From NCBI GenBank assembly GCA_934045075.1, contig OW203738.1, positions 5,571,487 to 5,635,486 of the forward strand: a stretch of 64,000 nucleotides of DNA. Direction: 5' to 3'. Under the pieces are notes generated by a model, which was given only the letters and a program-made list of their open reading frames with translations, did no database searches and was not told the origin of the DNA. This stretch comes from Yponomeuta sedellus. Its lineage: Eukaryota; Arthropoda; Insecta; Lepidoptera; Yponomeutidae. Below are positions 51,623 through 62,022 of the stretch, piece after piece. Numbering within the stretch: position 1 is the first letter of the stretch; each line of letters opens with the position of its first letter. The translations under genes and the position numbers were made by a program.

Positions 51623-52313
51623 ACGTAAGTAAATTAATAATATTGAAATTAAAATTAAACGAATGAATGATTTTATAGCCATCAAAAATGTTTCCCCATT
51701 AATCTTCCCCAGGAATAACATTACCATCGTGAGGATTTTTATATCCGAAAAGCGCTGCAACAGCAACTCTGTGAGGCGACCCCAAATGAATATTAAGCTT
51801 AGCTAGGCCTGCTTAATGATCCAATTCCTGTCATGTTCAGGAAAGGGTTTTACCCCTTAAAAAACTTGAAACAAACGCCGCAAAAACCGAAGACGCTTCC
51901 AGCCCCCCGGCCACCCCTGGGGGCGGCCACCCCCTAGGGGGTAGAAGGGGGGCTCCTTGGGCAACTTGAATAATTATAAAAGAAATAAGATAGACATTGA
52001 CTTCACCACGTCAAGCCTTAGATGAATAATAATGGATCTTTGTTTACGTGTGTTGCAGCCTTCATGAAACGCGTTTTTATTAAGGCTCCGAAATTTAAGG
52101 CCATAGAAGATTGGTTTGCGTTTAAGTTGGAAGTGAACTAAGCTTATTCATACAAAAGTTAATTTTTTATGTCCGCTTAGTCGATAAATACCTTATTCGC
52201 AAAAAGGATAACAGTGAAATTATATTCGTAGAATGGCGAATATTAGTAATAGTAATAGTTTATTGACCTAAGATAAGACAGCTTATTATAGTTTACAGGA
52301 CTTACAAAGTGAT
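51623..52313. other. Single-copy with a GC-rich patch
   Basis: 51895-51960 (gggggcggccaccccctagg) contains overlapping inverted ggccaccccc / gggggtggcc-like parts. 51690-51900 is balanced in composition. No frame. Confidence 0.4.
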
Positions 52314-52326
52314 ATAAGCTAGAATA

Positions 52327-52527
52327 TAAAAACCTATTTAGAGGCTAAAAATTTCACCCATGCCGGGATTCGAACCCGCAACCTCTGGCTATCCGTACCA
52401 GATACTGGTACGGATAGCCAGAGGTTGCGGGTTCGAATCCCGGCATGGGTGAAATTTTTAGCCTCTAAATAGGTTTTTAAATTTGTTCCTTAACACGGGT
52501 TAGTGCATTAAAAATAATAATAGTGTA
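52327..52527 (+). mobile_element. IRT palindrome with TSD
   Basis: Arms from aacctatttagaggctaaaa to ccgtaccag, then a 3-nt loop (ata), then the exact complement back to ctaaataggttt. Only the right side has the tail. Perfect 13-bp TSD ATAAGCTAGAATA at 52314-52326 and 52528-52540. The fold point differs from that of the 19.8-kb palindrome. Confidence 0.93.
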
Positions 52528-52559
52528 ATAAGCTAGAATAGCTAAATGAATTGACTTAA

Positions 52560-52935
52560 AATACTTTTATCTAGCCTGTGTCGCGGAGCTAGGCACAAAG
52601 TACTTAGTTTGTTAGTTAAACACTAGGGTTTCCTCACGATGTTTCCTTTACAGTAAGCGACTGGTGTTGTTACTATATCTTAGAATATAAAGTCTCTACA
52701 TGACGGGATTCGAACCTCGATTCAAGTTCTGAGATGCCCTTTGCAACATAAAAATTTCTTCAGCGGAAACAAACATTTATTTTGAATTATTGAATTATCA
52801 AAGCGACTCTGTGCGATATAGGCCTTGTCGTAGAGGGATAGAGAAAGAGTAGGCTTAACCACCATGCGTGCCCACCTCAATTTGCGATTTCTGGCGCTAA
52901 GACTCATGAACTCGTCGGACAATAAGGTTTACTCA
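52560..52935 (-). mobile_element. SINE-Q, rearranged
   Basis: Parts of two copies: 52565-52735 (gtttcctcacgatgtttcct, cgggattcgaacctcgattc) and 52810-52935 (tataggccttgtcg, gcgtgcccacctcaatttgc). Confidence 0.6.
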
Positions 52936-53035
52936 TAATAATTTGCTTCACGTCAGCAAGTTATATTGCAACTCGAAATTAACAATTATCCTGACCTTTG
53001 AAACTTCGGGAATTAAATGCAATCAGAGTGTTTTT

Positions 53036-53390
53036 TTGAAGCGCTCGTGGCCTAGGCGAACCGAGTGATTGGAATCAATCACTTTGTTAAGCAACAACAG
53101 GCGCGGTCAGGTACGGGATGGGTGAGCGTCCCGTGACTACCGCTAGTGGCATTTTTTCGAGCGCTTTCGCTCATCACAAGGCACGCTAAGCCGTTGGTGC
53201 CGGTTGTCATATAATGGCAGTCGTTAAGCCATGTCAGAGGTATTATGGGCGGCTTGATAACTTCTGACAGTAAGGCCCTCCCGGACTTGGCCCCAGTGGT
53301 GGAGTATGGCCTAACCTTCCTGCGATGCAGGAAGAGACCCGTGCCCCAGCAGTGGGGACATACTCGTACAAGGGTTGATAACGATAACGA
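53036..53390 (+). mobile_element. 5S-SINE, full length
   Basis: Best copy for reading the head on the plus strand: gaagcgctcgtggcctaggc, GTTAAGCAACA at 53086-53096, GGCGCGGTCAG at 53100-53110 and GGATGGGTGA at 53116-53125, in the order and near-spacing of the 5S rRNA box A, intermediate element and box C. A small deletion near 53278. Tail gcagtggggacatactcgta caagggttgataacga. Confidence 0.85.
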
Positions 53391-53811
53391 AAGTGTTTTT
53401 GGCCACAACTCAAATCTTACCCACAAAATGGGATGACAGAAAAAATACACCTAAAGCGTACCCTCTGTGCCAACTAGGGAATTTTTTCAGCGCCGTTTTA
53501 TGGATTGAAATATTGTTGCCGAAATAAACAGGTTATTAAAGTAACCGGTTTAATGGCGCCATTTCGCCGCTGAAGTTTGATATTAATTACGTTACAGGAC
53601 TGTAACGAACCGGCCATGGCTATAAATATAACAATGTAACGGGACGCGAAGGATTATTATACCGGACGTATTAAAATATACGCTCCGCCCCGGAAAGGTA
53701 TTTTTCAAAAGTATGCCGTAGATTTTTGAAGCGATTGCGGATCTACATTTAACATTTTCAGAGTACAGATGAAGACAGACATAATTATTATTTTATTACA
53801 CTTATAAATGC
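53391..53811. other. Single-copy, balanced composition
   Basis: 53470-53710 has blocks such as aaagtaaccggtttaatggc gccatttcgccgc and gaaccggccatggctataaa. No frame. Candidate conserved noncoding element. Confidence 0.35.
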
Positions 53812-53975
53812 CGGCTGTCATGTAATGACAGTCCTGAAGTCATGTCAGAGGCCTTATGGGCGGCTTGATAACTTCTGACAGTAAGCTTCGCCACACTCTT
53901 ACAATCTTCCACTAACCCGGACCTGGCCTCCGTGGTAGAGTATGGCCTACCCTGCGGTCTCTTCCCCCCCGAGGT
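53812..53975 (+). mobile_element. 5S-SINE, 3' part
   Basis: From gccggctgtcatgtaatgac through ggccttatgggcggcttgat to ggtagagtatggcctacc; both ends lost. Confidence 0.7.
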
Positions 53976-54084
53976 AATTGAGAGTCAAATGTCAAAGAGC
54001 ATTCTTAGAAGTAGAACACTAATGGTTTTCACATTTAACAATAGAACTCAGAGTCCAGAAACCAAAAAATGAAGACTAGATAAG

Positions 54085-54217
54085 ATAATTGGCTCGGTTG
54101 GGAGAGCGCTGGTAGGGTTAGCGAGAGGTCGCGGGTTCGAGTCTCGGCATGGGCGAAATTTTTAGCCTCTAAATAGGTTTATAAAAATTGTCCTCAGGAC
54201 GGGTCAGTGCAACAAAA
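54085..54217 (+). mobile_element. IRT unit, old copy
   Basis: ttggctcggttgggagagcg, gggttcgagtctcgg and a tail with changes (tcctcaggacgggtcagtgc). Its tail supplies the target for the next insertion. Confidence 0.7.
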
Positions 54218-54230
54218 AGAATCTAACTAG

Positions 54231-54530
54231 TTTAAAAAACCTATTTAGAGGCTAAAAATTTTCACCCATGCCGGGATTCGGGACTGTAAGTGATGCAATT
54301 TGCTTAAGTCAGATGTCGCTGCCTGTACGTAATACAGAGAATAGTGTAAAGAGGTTCGAAATTTCACTGATGCCGGTGAGTCGCCCATTGGCTCAATTGG
54401 TAGAGCGCTGGCACGGATAGCCAGAGGTTGCGGGTTCGAATCCCGGCATGGGTGAAAATTTTTAGCCTCTAAATAGGTTTTTTAAATTTGTCCTTAGCAC
54501 GGGTTAGTGCATTAAAAATAAAAAAATAGT
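54231..54530 (+). mobile_element. IRT insertion with short fold-back arm
   Basis: Left arm tttaaaaaacctatttagag ... catgccgggattcg is the exact complement of the same stretch near the right end. The junction cgggattcg/ggactgtaag lies at about 54280. Tail at the right only. Perfect 13-bp TSD AGAATCTAACTAG (54218-54230, 54531-54543). Confidence 0.9.
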
Positions 54531-54544
54531 AGAATCTAACTAGG

Positions 54545-54800
54545 TAAGGTAAGATAAGATATTTGTTTCTTAATGATTCGCGTTATCTTACTCATACATA
54601 GTGATATATTTTAAACGGGTCTAATCGCGATTACTTATTAGGTAATAAATAATTATCATGATCACGGTAATAGTCGCTATTACACTCGTTTAAAATATAA
54701 AAATATATTTAACTCACATATTCGTTATTGTACACCAAGAAAAAACAAAGCTTCAGTACAATTGGCGGCCTTATTGCTTAGAGAAATTTCTTCCAGACAG
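54545..54800 (-). mobile_element. LINE-H 3' end split by a fold-back element
   Basis: Outer parts gtaaggtaagataagatatt and attcgttattgtacaccaag ... attggcggccttattgctta are a reversed LINE-H end. Confidence 0.6.
54605..54708. mobile_element. Short fold-back element, relative of 5-227
   Basis: Ends atattttaaacgggtctaat cgcgatta and, reversed, atattttaaacgagtgtaat agcgacta; centre aattatcatgatcacggtaa. Confidence 0.6.
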
Positions 54801-54929
54801 CCGCCGTTAAAAAGTAATAAATACGACAATCGTCTCGTTTAATTCTATCTGCTTTTAGGTTCTTGTGGGTGAGCGTCATGACGGGCCTTAACCTTAAGCT
54901 GGTTACTCACCAAAGATACCAGATGTAAT
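54801..54929. other. Unassigned sequence
   Basis: Nothing recognised. Confidence 0.35.
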
Positions 54930-54982
54930 TTAACAAGTCATTGATTCCAATCACTCGGTTCGACACGGCCATGAGCGCTTCT
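54930..54982 (-). mobile_element. 5S-SINE head fragment
   Basis: Plus-strand reading gattccaatcactcggttcg acacggccatgagcgcttc, the reversed first 45 bases of the SINE. Confidence 0.65.
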
Positions 54983-54984
54983 GC

Positions 54985-55070
54985 TTTGTGGCACATGATT
55001 GTCAGAATTTGACATTTATTGTATTGGAAGATCGCTACTTTTGTCATTCAAAACGCGTAACTAACGTTGT
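54985..55070 (+). repeat. Dispersed repeat J
   Basis: gtcagaatttgacatttatt gta, then gaagatcgctacttttg. A second copy is at 60855-60900. Class unknown. Confidence 0.5.
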
Positions 55071-56318
55071 AATACTACCCAATTTGGAGACCAGCGCAAA
55101 TGATGGCTGGATTGACTCACGGTATCCACGAAGGGCGAAACGAAAGTATGCATCCACTCCTAAGCATTCACGCTTTTACTATTCACCGTAATTACTCTCA
55201 ACTAACAGTCAAAATCAAAAACTTTATATCAGTTTTGAATTTTATACTTATCGAACTAAGTATGAGGCTGACTAAGCCAACAACGTGTGATAATTGTACA
55301 ATTTTATGGTGCAATAAAGTATTAATAATAATAATAATAATTGCTAGATAAGTTTGAGTCGGGCACACAAGCATTTGAGTACCCTACTCACTCAGTATAC
55401 GTAGATTTTTCCACAAGGGGCTATATAAATTTCGTATAAAAGTGAAAGTATAGCCCAAATTAGCTGCAAGTCAATGTGGCTGTACTCCTGAAGAGGAAAT
55501 GCTAAGTATGCACGAAAGAAAGGAGGCAGAGTTATTAGTAATGCACAAAATAATGCTGGCATTGTGAAATTACAACTATGCAATGCAGATGCCAAATAAG
55601 AGCCGCACTTGAGCGACAAAGGCACGTTCCAAATTCGAAAATATTTCAAAAACAGAACCGCTGAAAAAGAAAGAAAAAAATTCCGGTCACAAAATGAAAT
55701 GATACGGATGCTCCACCCAAAAGTATGCCGTCGAAAAAAGCTTGTAATTTTTTTGCAAACTAAATTAAAGTATGTATTTTAATTTTAAAACTTTTTGTGA
55801 ATGTTTACAGACTAATAATAGGTCGTAGGCTAATTAATATGACAAAACAGCGTTTGCCGAGTCACCAAGTAATCTATTATAGATCTATGAGCTATTAGTT
55901 AGTTTGGTTTTTGTACAAAAACAAAAATTCCATTTTGGTTTTTGCACAACCTTTCTGACGCTAGAGATTTGTGATCGGGGGCACATGAGACGTAAAATAC
56001 AAAGTGTAATTAAAGAGTTGCGGATGAATATTTAAATAATCTTGGAGAGGGCGCGCCCGACGTCACAATGACGTTTGGGGTGCCCGAATCTAGAAAGATA
56101 CGCGTATTTTTGGCAAGTGGACTAAAGGCTGCGTTCACACTGGGCTTGTTAGTCGTATTTTAGTATTTTTGTGGTAGTTCGGTCGGAGACGAAAACAAAA
56201 AAGACAGAAAAGACTGAAATATGTAAAAACTATGAAACATTCAAGTGTCGTGCAAAAAATATATGAATGAAAAATAACTTTATGCTTGGCATCTACGACA
56301 TAAGATCATTTATACAGC
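55071..56318. other. Single-copy AT-rich sequence
   Basis: 55300-55340 looks like a LINE tail (gtgcaataaagtattaataa taataat). 56040-56090 has gcgcgcccgacgtcacaatg acg, with a CRE-like tgacg core. Minus-strand frame 55392-55649 shows no motif. Confidence 0.4.
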
Positions 56319-56475
56319 GTCCAGTGGTAATTTCACTCACACTAGATGGATAAAGTGACCACTAGGTCGCTGCAGTACATACGAGATTGATTTTTTAGAT
56401 AGGGTAGGCTTGCCTAGCACCTACACTTTTCTGACAGCGACCAAGCTGGCAGAAAAGTACCTAGTCTAGCCTGCA
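56319..56475. repeat. Dispersed repeat F
   Basis: cagcgtccagtggtaatttc actcacactaga, gggtaggcttgcctagcacc; diverged copy of 43565-43714. Confidence 0.6.
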
Positions 56476-56639
56476 AGAGCCAGGAGATAAGTTTACTACT
56501 TATCTTCTTGCAGTGATAAAGGAAAATATGAGCATCGGGTATTATAAAATTGTAGTCCGTGTGGACTTTTGGTCACATGGATAACATATTTATTTCGTAT
56601 ATTATATTGTTTACTGGCACTATCCCTTCCACTGTCCGT
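56476..56639. other. Unassigned sequence
   Basis: Nothing recognised. Confidence 0.35.
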
Positions 56640-56735
56640 ATTGTCGTGGGTTAGCTGGAAGAATATACTATCTAGTATTAAGCTCGCCTTTGTACAAATT
56701 TGTTTTTAGTGCAATAAAGAACTTTTCATTCATTC
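56640..56735 (+). mobile_element. LINE-H 3' end
   Basis: ctggaagaatatactatcta gtattaagctcgcctttgta, then gtgcaataaagaacttttca and a (CATT)n end. Confidence 0.68.
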
Positions 56736-57019
56736 ATATATTTTGAGAGGTATTTTTTAGATCGGCTGATAACCCTATATTACTCATCATCAGTAATCAT
56801 ATTAGATAGTATTAAACAGATGTTGAACCTATTTTATATCTAGTTGTGAATATTATACAACCAGCGGTCTTAAATCTCTTTTTAGTGCATATCATATTTA
56901 TGTTCGTAGAAAGAGTGAAGTTGTCCAGATGTACATAGTGTGCAGACAGTGTCTGTATAGCAAAATCACTAAAACATGCCTTCAATGTAGATTGACTTTG
57001 TAATTGAACTCAACTAAAA
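56736..57019. other. Unassigned sequence
   Basis: Nothing recognised. Confidence 0.35.
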
Positions 57020-57145
57020 GGCTAGCCATTAAGATAAGAATTTTATTCTTTATTGTACACTAGAGCAGATAATATAAAAATGTAAAGATACAAAGTACAA
57101 TTGGCGGCCTTATTGCTAAAAGCAATTTCTTCCAGACAACCTTAT
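57020..57145 (-). mobile_element. LINE-H 3' end
   Basis: gataagaattttattcttta ttgtacac ... attggcggccttattgctaa aagcaatttcttccagacaa. Confidence 0.72.
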
Positions 57146-57623
57146 GACGGAAAGTTGCTGAAGGGAATAAGACTAAATTGAATGGTGTGTAAAAAAAATT
57201 TTCTTAGTTCATAGAGACTGAACTGCTAGTGTGACCACGACCTTCTTCCCGCCGGGAGAGCTGAAAGATACAGATATATGTCACAGAGTGGCGGAAACGT
57301 TTGCCAAAAATTATAATTTTAATTGCGGACTTTCTGCCCTCTAGGGGGCAACCACCCCCTGCTCGCTTGGTGCATAATATATTTTGGAGATGTTTATTCT
57401 GAATTGAATTGTGCGTTTACTATACAGTGCATGATGATCAGCGGAAGGTTTAAAAACAGACTGACTGGATACTTAATATAGCACGTTAATAAAAAACGTA
57501 TTAAAATTAGAAATAGGTATTATCTTTGATTTAGTCTCACGCCAACCTTGGTTAAACAAAAGTTTGCAGAGATAAAAGTATTACTTTTATTTTAAAATGT
57601 TTATTTTCACCTTTTTTGTGTAC
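57146..57623. other. Unassigned sequence
   Basis: 57335-57365 (ccctctagggggcaaccacc ccctgc) is GC-rich. No family recognised. Confidence 0.4.
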
Positions 57624-57633
57624 ATATTTAAAA

Positions 57634-57845
57634 GCTGCCTGTACGTAATACAGAGAATATTGTAAAGAGGTTCGAAATTTCACTGATGCCGTGAGTCGCC
57701 CATTGGCTCAATTGGTAGAGCGCTGGTACGGATAGCCAGAGGTTGCGGGTTCGAATCCCGGCATGGGTGAAATTTTTAGCCTCTAAATAGGTTTTTAAAT
57801 TTGTTCCTTAGCACGGGTTAGTGCATTAAAAATAAAAATAGTGTA
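57634..57845 (+). mobile_element. IRT insertion without fold-back arm
   Basis: 5'-truncated at ctgcctgtacgtaatac, with a complete tail at the right. Perfect 10-bp TSD ATATTTAAAA (57624-57633, 57846-57855). The only TSD-bounded copy here with no inverted part. Confidence 0.88.
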
Positions 57846-57934
57846 ATATTTAAAATCAACTATTTAAAATTGCACAAAAGTTGCTGTATGTCTCATACAT
57901 TTAAAAACCATAAATGGTTACTTTAGTATTATAC

Positions 57935-58320
57935 ATGAAATGAAATGAAATGAAATGAAAAGGTTTTATTCAAAGTAACACAGAAACTGCGGCTTAATGA
58001 ACGTTACAATTCAAACTAGGAGTCCATTTCAAAATATAAATCATTTTGGAGAAAAAATGGACGAAAAAACTTCAAACTAAGTCGTTTCAAAGTCCTTAAT
58101 TAACATAGTTTACATAATTATTATAAAACATAGAACTCATACATTGTACTGGTTTTAATTCCAGACCGCATTGTCATCTAGATAATCCTTTATGTTATAG
58201 TAGCCCTTTTGGCACAAAGTGGGCATAACATATTTTTTGAACCGCGATTCAGGCAAGCTTAATATATCTTCAGGGATTTTATTATAGAAGCGAATACAAT
58301 GCCTTACACCTTAAACTTTT
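57935..58320 (-). mobile_element. LINE-L 3' end
   Basis: Ends in (GAAAT)n at 57935-57960, preceded on the minus strand by aataaaaccttttcattt, then a 200-bp untranslated region and the coding end. Confidence 0.8.
58155..58305 (-). pseudogene. LINE-L reverse-transcriptase C-terminus
   Basis: Reads RHCIRFYNKIPEDILSLPES, RFKKYVMPTLCQKGYYNIKD, YLDDNAVWN and a stop. Open throughout this piece and better kept than the copy at 24053-24199; 5'-truncated. Confidence 0.8.
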
Positions 58321-58985
58321 CTATGACCAGATGGAACGACAAATTTGCAAAGCGGTGGGCAGTGAAGGGTGGAAGGGCCGAAGATCAGGTTCAGTGGGCT
58401 GTCTTTAGAGAGGCCTAACCATATTTCGTTTTAGTGTAGCAATTTGTATTGACAAAATTGTTTTTTAAAATTAATGTTTTGACAAAATTAATTTCTCTTT
58501 TAAACCTAAGACAATTTTAAGGCGCTCTCAGCATGCAGGACGAATATAAGACTATGTACCATCTTCATGAAAACTCGTGTTTGACAAATTATTTCAAATC
58601 ATTTGATTATAACAAATTATTTGACAAATTATCAAATCTTTAAAAAAAACCAGCAGATCTGGCTGATTATGATGATGATGATTTTTTTCTTGCTAATTTC
58701 TTATTTGACACCATAGCATATGTTTCGTTAAATGGTTTATACTACCCCGCAGTAAAACCCACTGCTACAGTAACACCTTGTTGATTTATATTTTCAGAAA
58801 AGTGTTACTTTTCTGACAAAATCTTATGTTTTATGTTTGTTTTTAAGATCCAACATTGGGTCTCTTTTTTAACGGAATTAAAAATTCGAAGGTTATAATT
58901 TTTTTACCCCGTTTTTGTTTTTTTCTTGCATTATTCTCAAATCTTAACCGATTTCGAAGTTTTGGTAAACACAATCAATATTGTT
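58321..58985. other. Unassigned, perhaps more LINE-L
   Basis: 58330-58420 may continue the LINE upstream, but no motif is readable. Confidence 0.35.
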
Positions 58986-59190
58986 TATTAATAACATCCA
59001 CACAAAACAATCGCTTGTCCTGGTCCCAAACTAGGATACGATGTGCCGTGGTAACCAGCCAAGGACATCACAAACACACAGCAACATGAAATAAACGCGC
59101 AGCGGCCCCTATCGGTATTCGAACCCCCAACCTCCGGCATAGTAATCAGAAGTGATACCGCTAGACCAACAAGAGCTAAAGTAACCCAGA
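58986..59190 (-). mobile_element. SINE-C2 copy
   Basis: The minus-strand head from 59180 reads ttggtctagcggtatcactt (A box) and gggggttcgaataccg (B box). The core gtttgtgatgtccttggctg gttaccacggcacatcgtat is shared with SINE-C. The tail has ttattaataaac. Confidence 0.72.
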
Positions 59191-59364
59191 TTTTGTTTTT
59201 ATTTAAATTCAACACTAGTATGTATGAGCATCGGTAATAGTTAAGGGATACTATATTTTACTAAAAAAACACGCACTAGGTACCTACACTGTTATAGCAA
59301 GAGCGTTGTAACGGTGCAAACCTCTTTACACCATTTTTTTATATTTCTTTAATTCTATCTATAC
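59191..59364. other. Unassigned sequence
   Basis: Nothing recognised. Confidence 0.35.
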
Positions 59365-59452
59365 ATACACATGCCTGTATCCCAGAGGGGTAGGCAGAGA
59401 CCAGGGACTGCCACTTGCCACGATCCTGACAGATCACCTTCGCTTCATCAAT
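59365..59452 (-). pseudogene. LINE-G C-terminus
   Basis: Reversed cctgtatcccagaggggtag gcagagaccagggactgcca and cgatcctgacagatcacctt cgcttcatc; encodes DEAKVICQDRGKWQSLVSAY, then PSGIQA. Confidence 0.75.
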
Positions 59453-59614
59453 CAAACATTCTATCTATAATCAACTATAATTTACAAAAATTTAAAATTA
59501 CGTCACTCATTTTTGAGATTTCCCTCATTTTCAGCATTACTACCTACTTTACATCTTGACTAGACCTGACTATTTTTACCTCCTTATTCCATTTGTATCC
59601 AGTTTTTTGCTTTT
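59453..59614. other. Unassigned sequence
   Basis: Nothing recognised. Confidence 0.35.
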
Positions 59615-59870
59615 ATTCTTCTTCTTCAGACTATATTAGTCCACTGCTGGACATAGCCCTCCCCTAATGAGCGCAAGGTTGTGCCATCATTAGGGGGTAA
59701 TGCCCATAATCCCCACGCTGGGCATGCGGGTTGGGGATCGCAGTTTAGTGGAATTGTACTGCAGGGAGCGCTGCTGCCCACCCTCCGGTTTGTGTCCCTT
59801 AGTCGCCTTTTACGACACCCGCGGGAAGAATTTGGGTTGGTGCTATTCTCCAGGCCGACACCACACAGCC
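59615..59870 (-). mobile_element. LINE-E 3' end
   Basis: Reversed copy of the 8570-8824 region. The minus-strand frame gives RSLGEGYVQQWTNIV at its end, but the part in front is the cccgcgggtgtcgtaaaagg region, not RT sequence. Confidence 0.75.
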
Positions 59871-59954
59871 ATCTGCTTTTATTATAAATAAACAATTAAA
59901 CATACTAAAAATAAAGCACTAAGTTAAAGTCGTTCCAGTTTTATTATATTATAT

Positions 59955-60172
59955 TTAGACGACCTCTGTGGCGTAACGGTAGCGCGTCTGCCTACCATGC
60001 AAGAGGTCCCGGGTTCGAATCCCGGCTGGAAACAAAAAAAAAACCCAGGTCTTGGATGTTTACATGTTTGTGATGCCGTTGTTTCTGGTTCCCACGACAC
60101 AGGGTATCCTAGTGTGGGGCCAGAAGCAATGTATGTGCCAGTATGTAAATGTTATGTTATGTTATTATTTAT
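59955..60172 (+). mobile_element. SINE-C, well preserved
   Basis: Head gacgacctctgtggcgtaac ggtagcg, B box gggttcgaatcccgg, A9 run, core, tail tgttatgttatgttatt. Confidence 0.87.
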
Positions 60173-60904
60173 TGAAAGTTATACAAGACTACAGCGTGAA
60201 GTATCCTACAATTTCATTCTTTACTTAACAGTTATTTCTCACACCAGCACACCAGTATGAACACTTTCACTTAGTCCCCAACTACGTAAACCCAAAAAAA
60301 ACGCACAAAGACATCTCTCGAAAAGACAAAACGCAAAAAAGGAAAACAGCTCATTTCCGTCAAACGTCAAGAATTAATGACTCGCCAGCTGAAATAAAAC
60401 ATACACACGGGTAAAGACAAAGGGGGTGATGTGGCTCACTACTCTTGACGTCAATATGGCCGTGTTGCGCTTCGATTAAGATGATTCGGGGTGCTGCCGC
60501 CGCTAGAGCCACGAATAGAAAAAATATATAAACAAAACAAACGAGCCAACATATGATAATAATATGTTATATTATTTTAAAATAGTTATAGGAACTTATT
60601 ATTGTCTAAGAAAATCAATACCTAGGTACTTACATTACTAAGTATATGTAGCTGTAAAATAATTAAATTAAGCATGAGGTTATAAGAGCGCAGCGCCAAC
60701 AAACTGCACTGTAATTTGGCCAAATTTGTAAAATTAAAAATGTAAAGGTTACTTTTTTGGAATTAAAAAAAATAGGAACATTTATATACAAAATTAGACG
60801 TTTTCGGTCAGCCCGATTATTACAATGGCACGAGTCACGCGTTTTGTGGCGCAAGTTTGTCAGAATTTGACATTTATTGTAGTCGAAAATCACTACTTAT
60901 TGCT
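60173..60904. other. Single-copy; repeat J at the right
   Basis: 60410-60520 is slightly GC-richer. Repeat J (gtcagaatttgacatttatt gtag) lies at 60855-60900. No gene. Confidence 0.4.
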
Positions 60905-61020
60905 TCTGACCCCACAATAAGTGACGTGAGAACTAGAAACAGCGACATCACAAATATGTAAACATCCCAGACCTAGGGTTTTTTTCCTTGTCCTCAGCTG
61001 AAGTTCGAACCCGGCTAGGG
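60905..61020 (-). mobile_element. SINE-C, degraded
   Basis: cttctgaccccacaataagt gacgtgag, cgacatcacaaatatgtaaa catcccagacc, then an eroded B box (gttcgaacccgg). Confidence 0.65.
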
Positions 61021-61194
61021 ACACTTGTTTTAACTAGTTTTATAATACGTTTTTAATAGTGTACCTACACGAGAAATCTTAATTTACTGTGACAACAATT
61101 TTTAGAACCTACAGTGTAGAATCTCGAATCAACAACCAATACTTTTAATAAATTTCCGCCAAAATGTGCATAACGGTAATAGGTTCCAGGCATT

Positions 61195-61305
61195 TCTAAA
61201 AAAATGTCAAAAGGACGGTTCTAAAAAAACTATTTTTAGAACCGTCTTAGGTTCTTGACTGTAGATTCTAAAAATATTTTAGAACAGTCAAGAAGCTAGG
61301 ATCAA
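61195..61305. repeat. Two adjacent hairpins
   Basis: gacggttctaaaaa / tttttagaaccgtc at 61213-61246, and cttgactgtagattctaaaa / ttttagaacagtcaag at 61253-61292. The same agaacctacagtgtagaatc phrases recur at 61105-61125. Confidence 0.7.
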
Positions 61306-61389
61306 CAACCTACGTTTAAACGTTTTAGGCACTCCTTTAAACTCCAAGATTCTTGGACACTGATTGCTTGGACTTTTGAGCCATAGACG

Positions 61390-61520
61390 CTTTTAGATAG
61401 ATAGATAGAGAACACTTTATTGCACAACCAGAAAAATATTACAACCATGATTCTTAAATCTAAGTAATGTTATACAATTGGCGGTCTTATCGCTAAGAGC
61501 GATCTCTTCCAGACAACCTT
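61390..61520 (-). mobile_element. LINE-H 3' end
   Basis: gatagatagatagagaacac tttattgcacaacc ... attggcggtcttatcgctaa gagcgatctcttccagacaa. Confidence 0.72.
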
Positions 61521-61960
61521 TTAATATTTTTGTATTAATATTACTAACAATAACATTTACTTTAGTGGTGCAAATGATACCCTCCAGTTTCATAGGCACC
61601 AATGATTTTGTTTTTAATTTTTTTTGTTATAACATAAGATAAGAATATTATTTATTGTATACCGGAAAATAGTACTTTTATTACAAATATTATGTTTGGG
61701 AATTTCTCTTCTATTTTTTCGTAGTTTTTTTTTTAGAGTAACTGAGTAAAGCTCGGTAACCCAAGCACTCTTAATTAATTAAAACACAATAAAATTGACG
61801 TCGAGAGTGAAGGCCTGAACTGCCGAAAATATGCGAATAGGAAGGCACGCTAACAATTTCCTTTTACGTCATTATCCTAACTGCAAACAGTAGTTTTTTC
61901 TGATATACAGGGTGACAAAAAATCCCCATACACATTCGAAAATGACATTTTCAAAACAAA
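61521..61960. other. Unassigned; LINE-H tail fragment
   Basis: ataagataagaatattattt attgtataccgg (61632-61663) is a reversed LINE-H tail. The rest is not recognised. Confidence 0.4.
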
Positions 61961-62022
61961 TTTTCATTGTCTGGAAAAAATTGCTCTCAGCAATAAGGCC
62001 GCCAGTTGTGCTATGCACCTTG
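61961..62022 (+). mobile_element. LINE-H 3' end fragment
   Basis: gtctggaaaaaattgctctc agcaataaggccgccagttg tgctatgc. Confidence 0.6.

Noticed and set aside
53090..53130. Hammerhead ribozyme in the 5S-SINE or IRT
   Set aside because: I looked for a CTGATGA ... GAAAC arrangement. IRT has ctgatgccgg without a matching GAAA part, and the 5S-SINE lacks both.
53036..53150. 5S rRNA gene
   Set aside because: Only part of the internal region is conserved. The 5' and 3' pairing ends of 5S rRNA are absent and the copy continues into a SINE body.
59957..60030. tRNA gene at a SINE-C head
   Set aside because: The head is followed by the SINE-C core and (TTATG)n tail and recurs at 19215, 21267 and elsewhere, so it is a SINE promoter rather than a tRNA gene.
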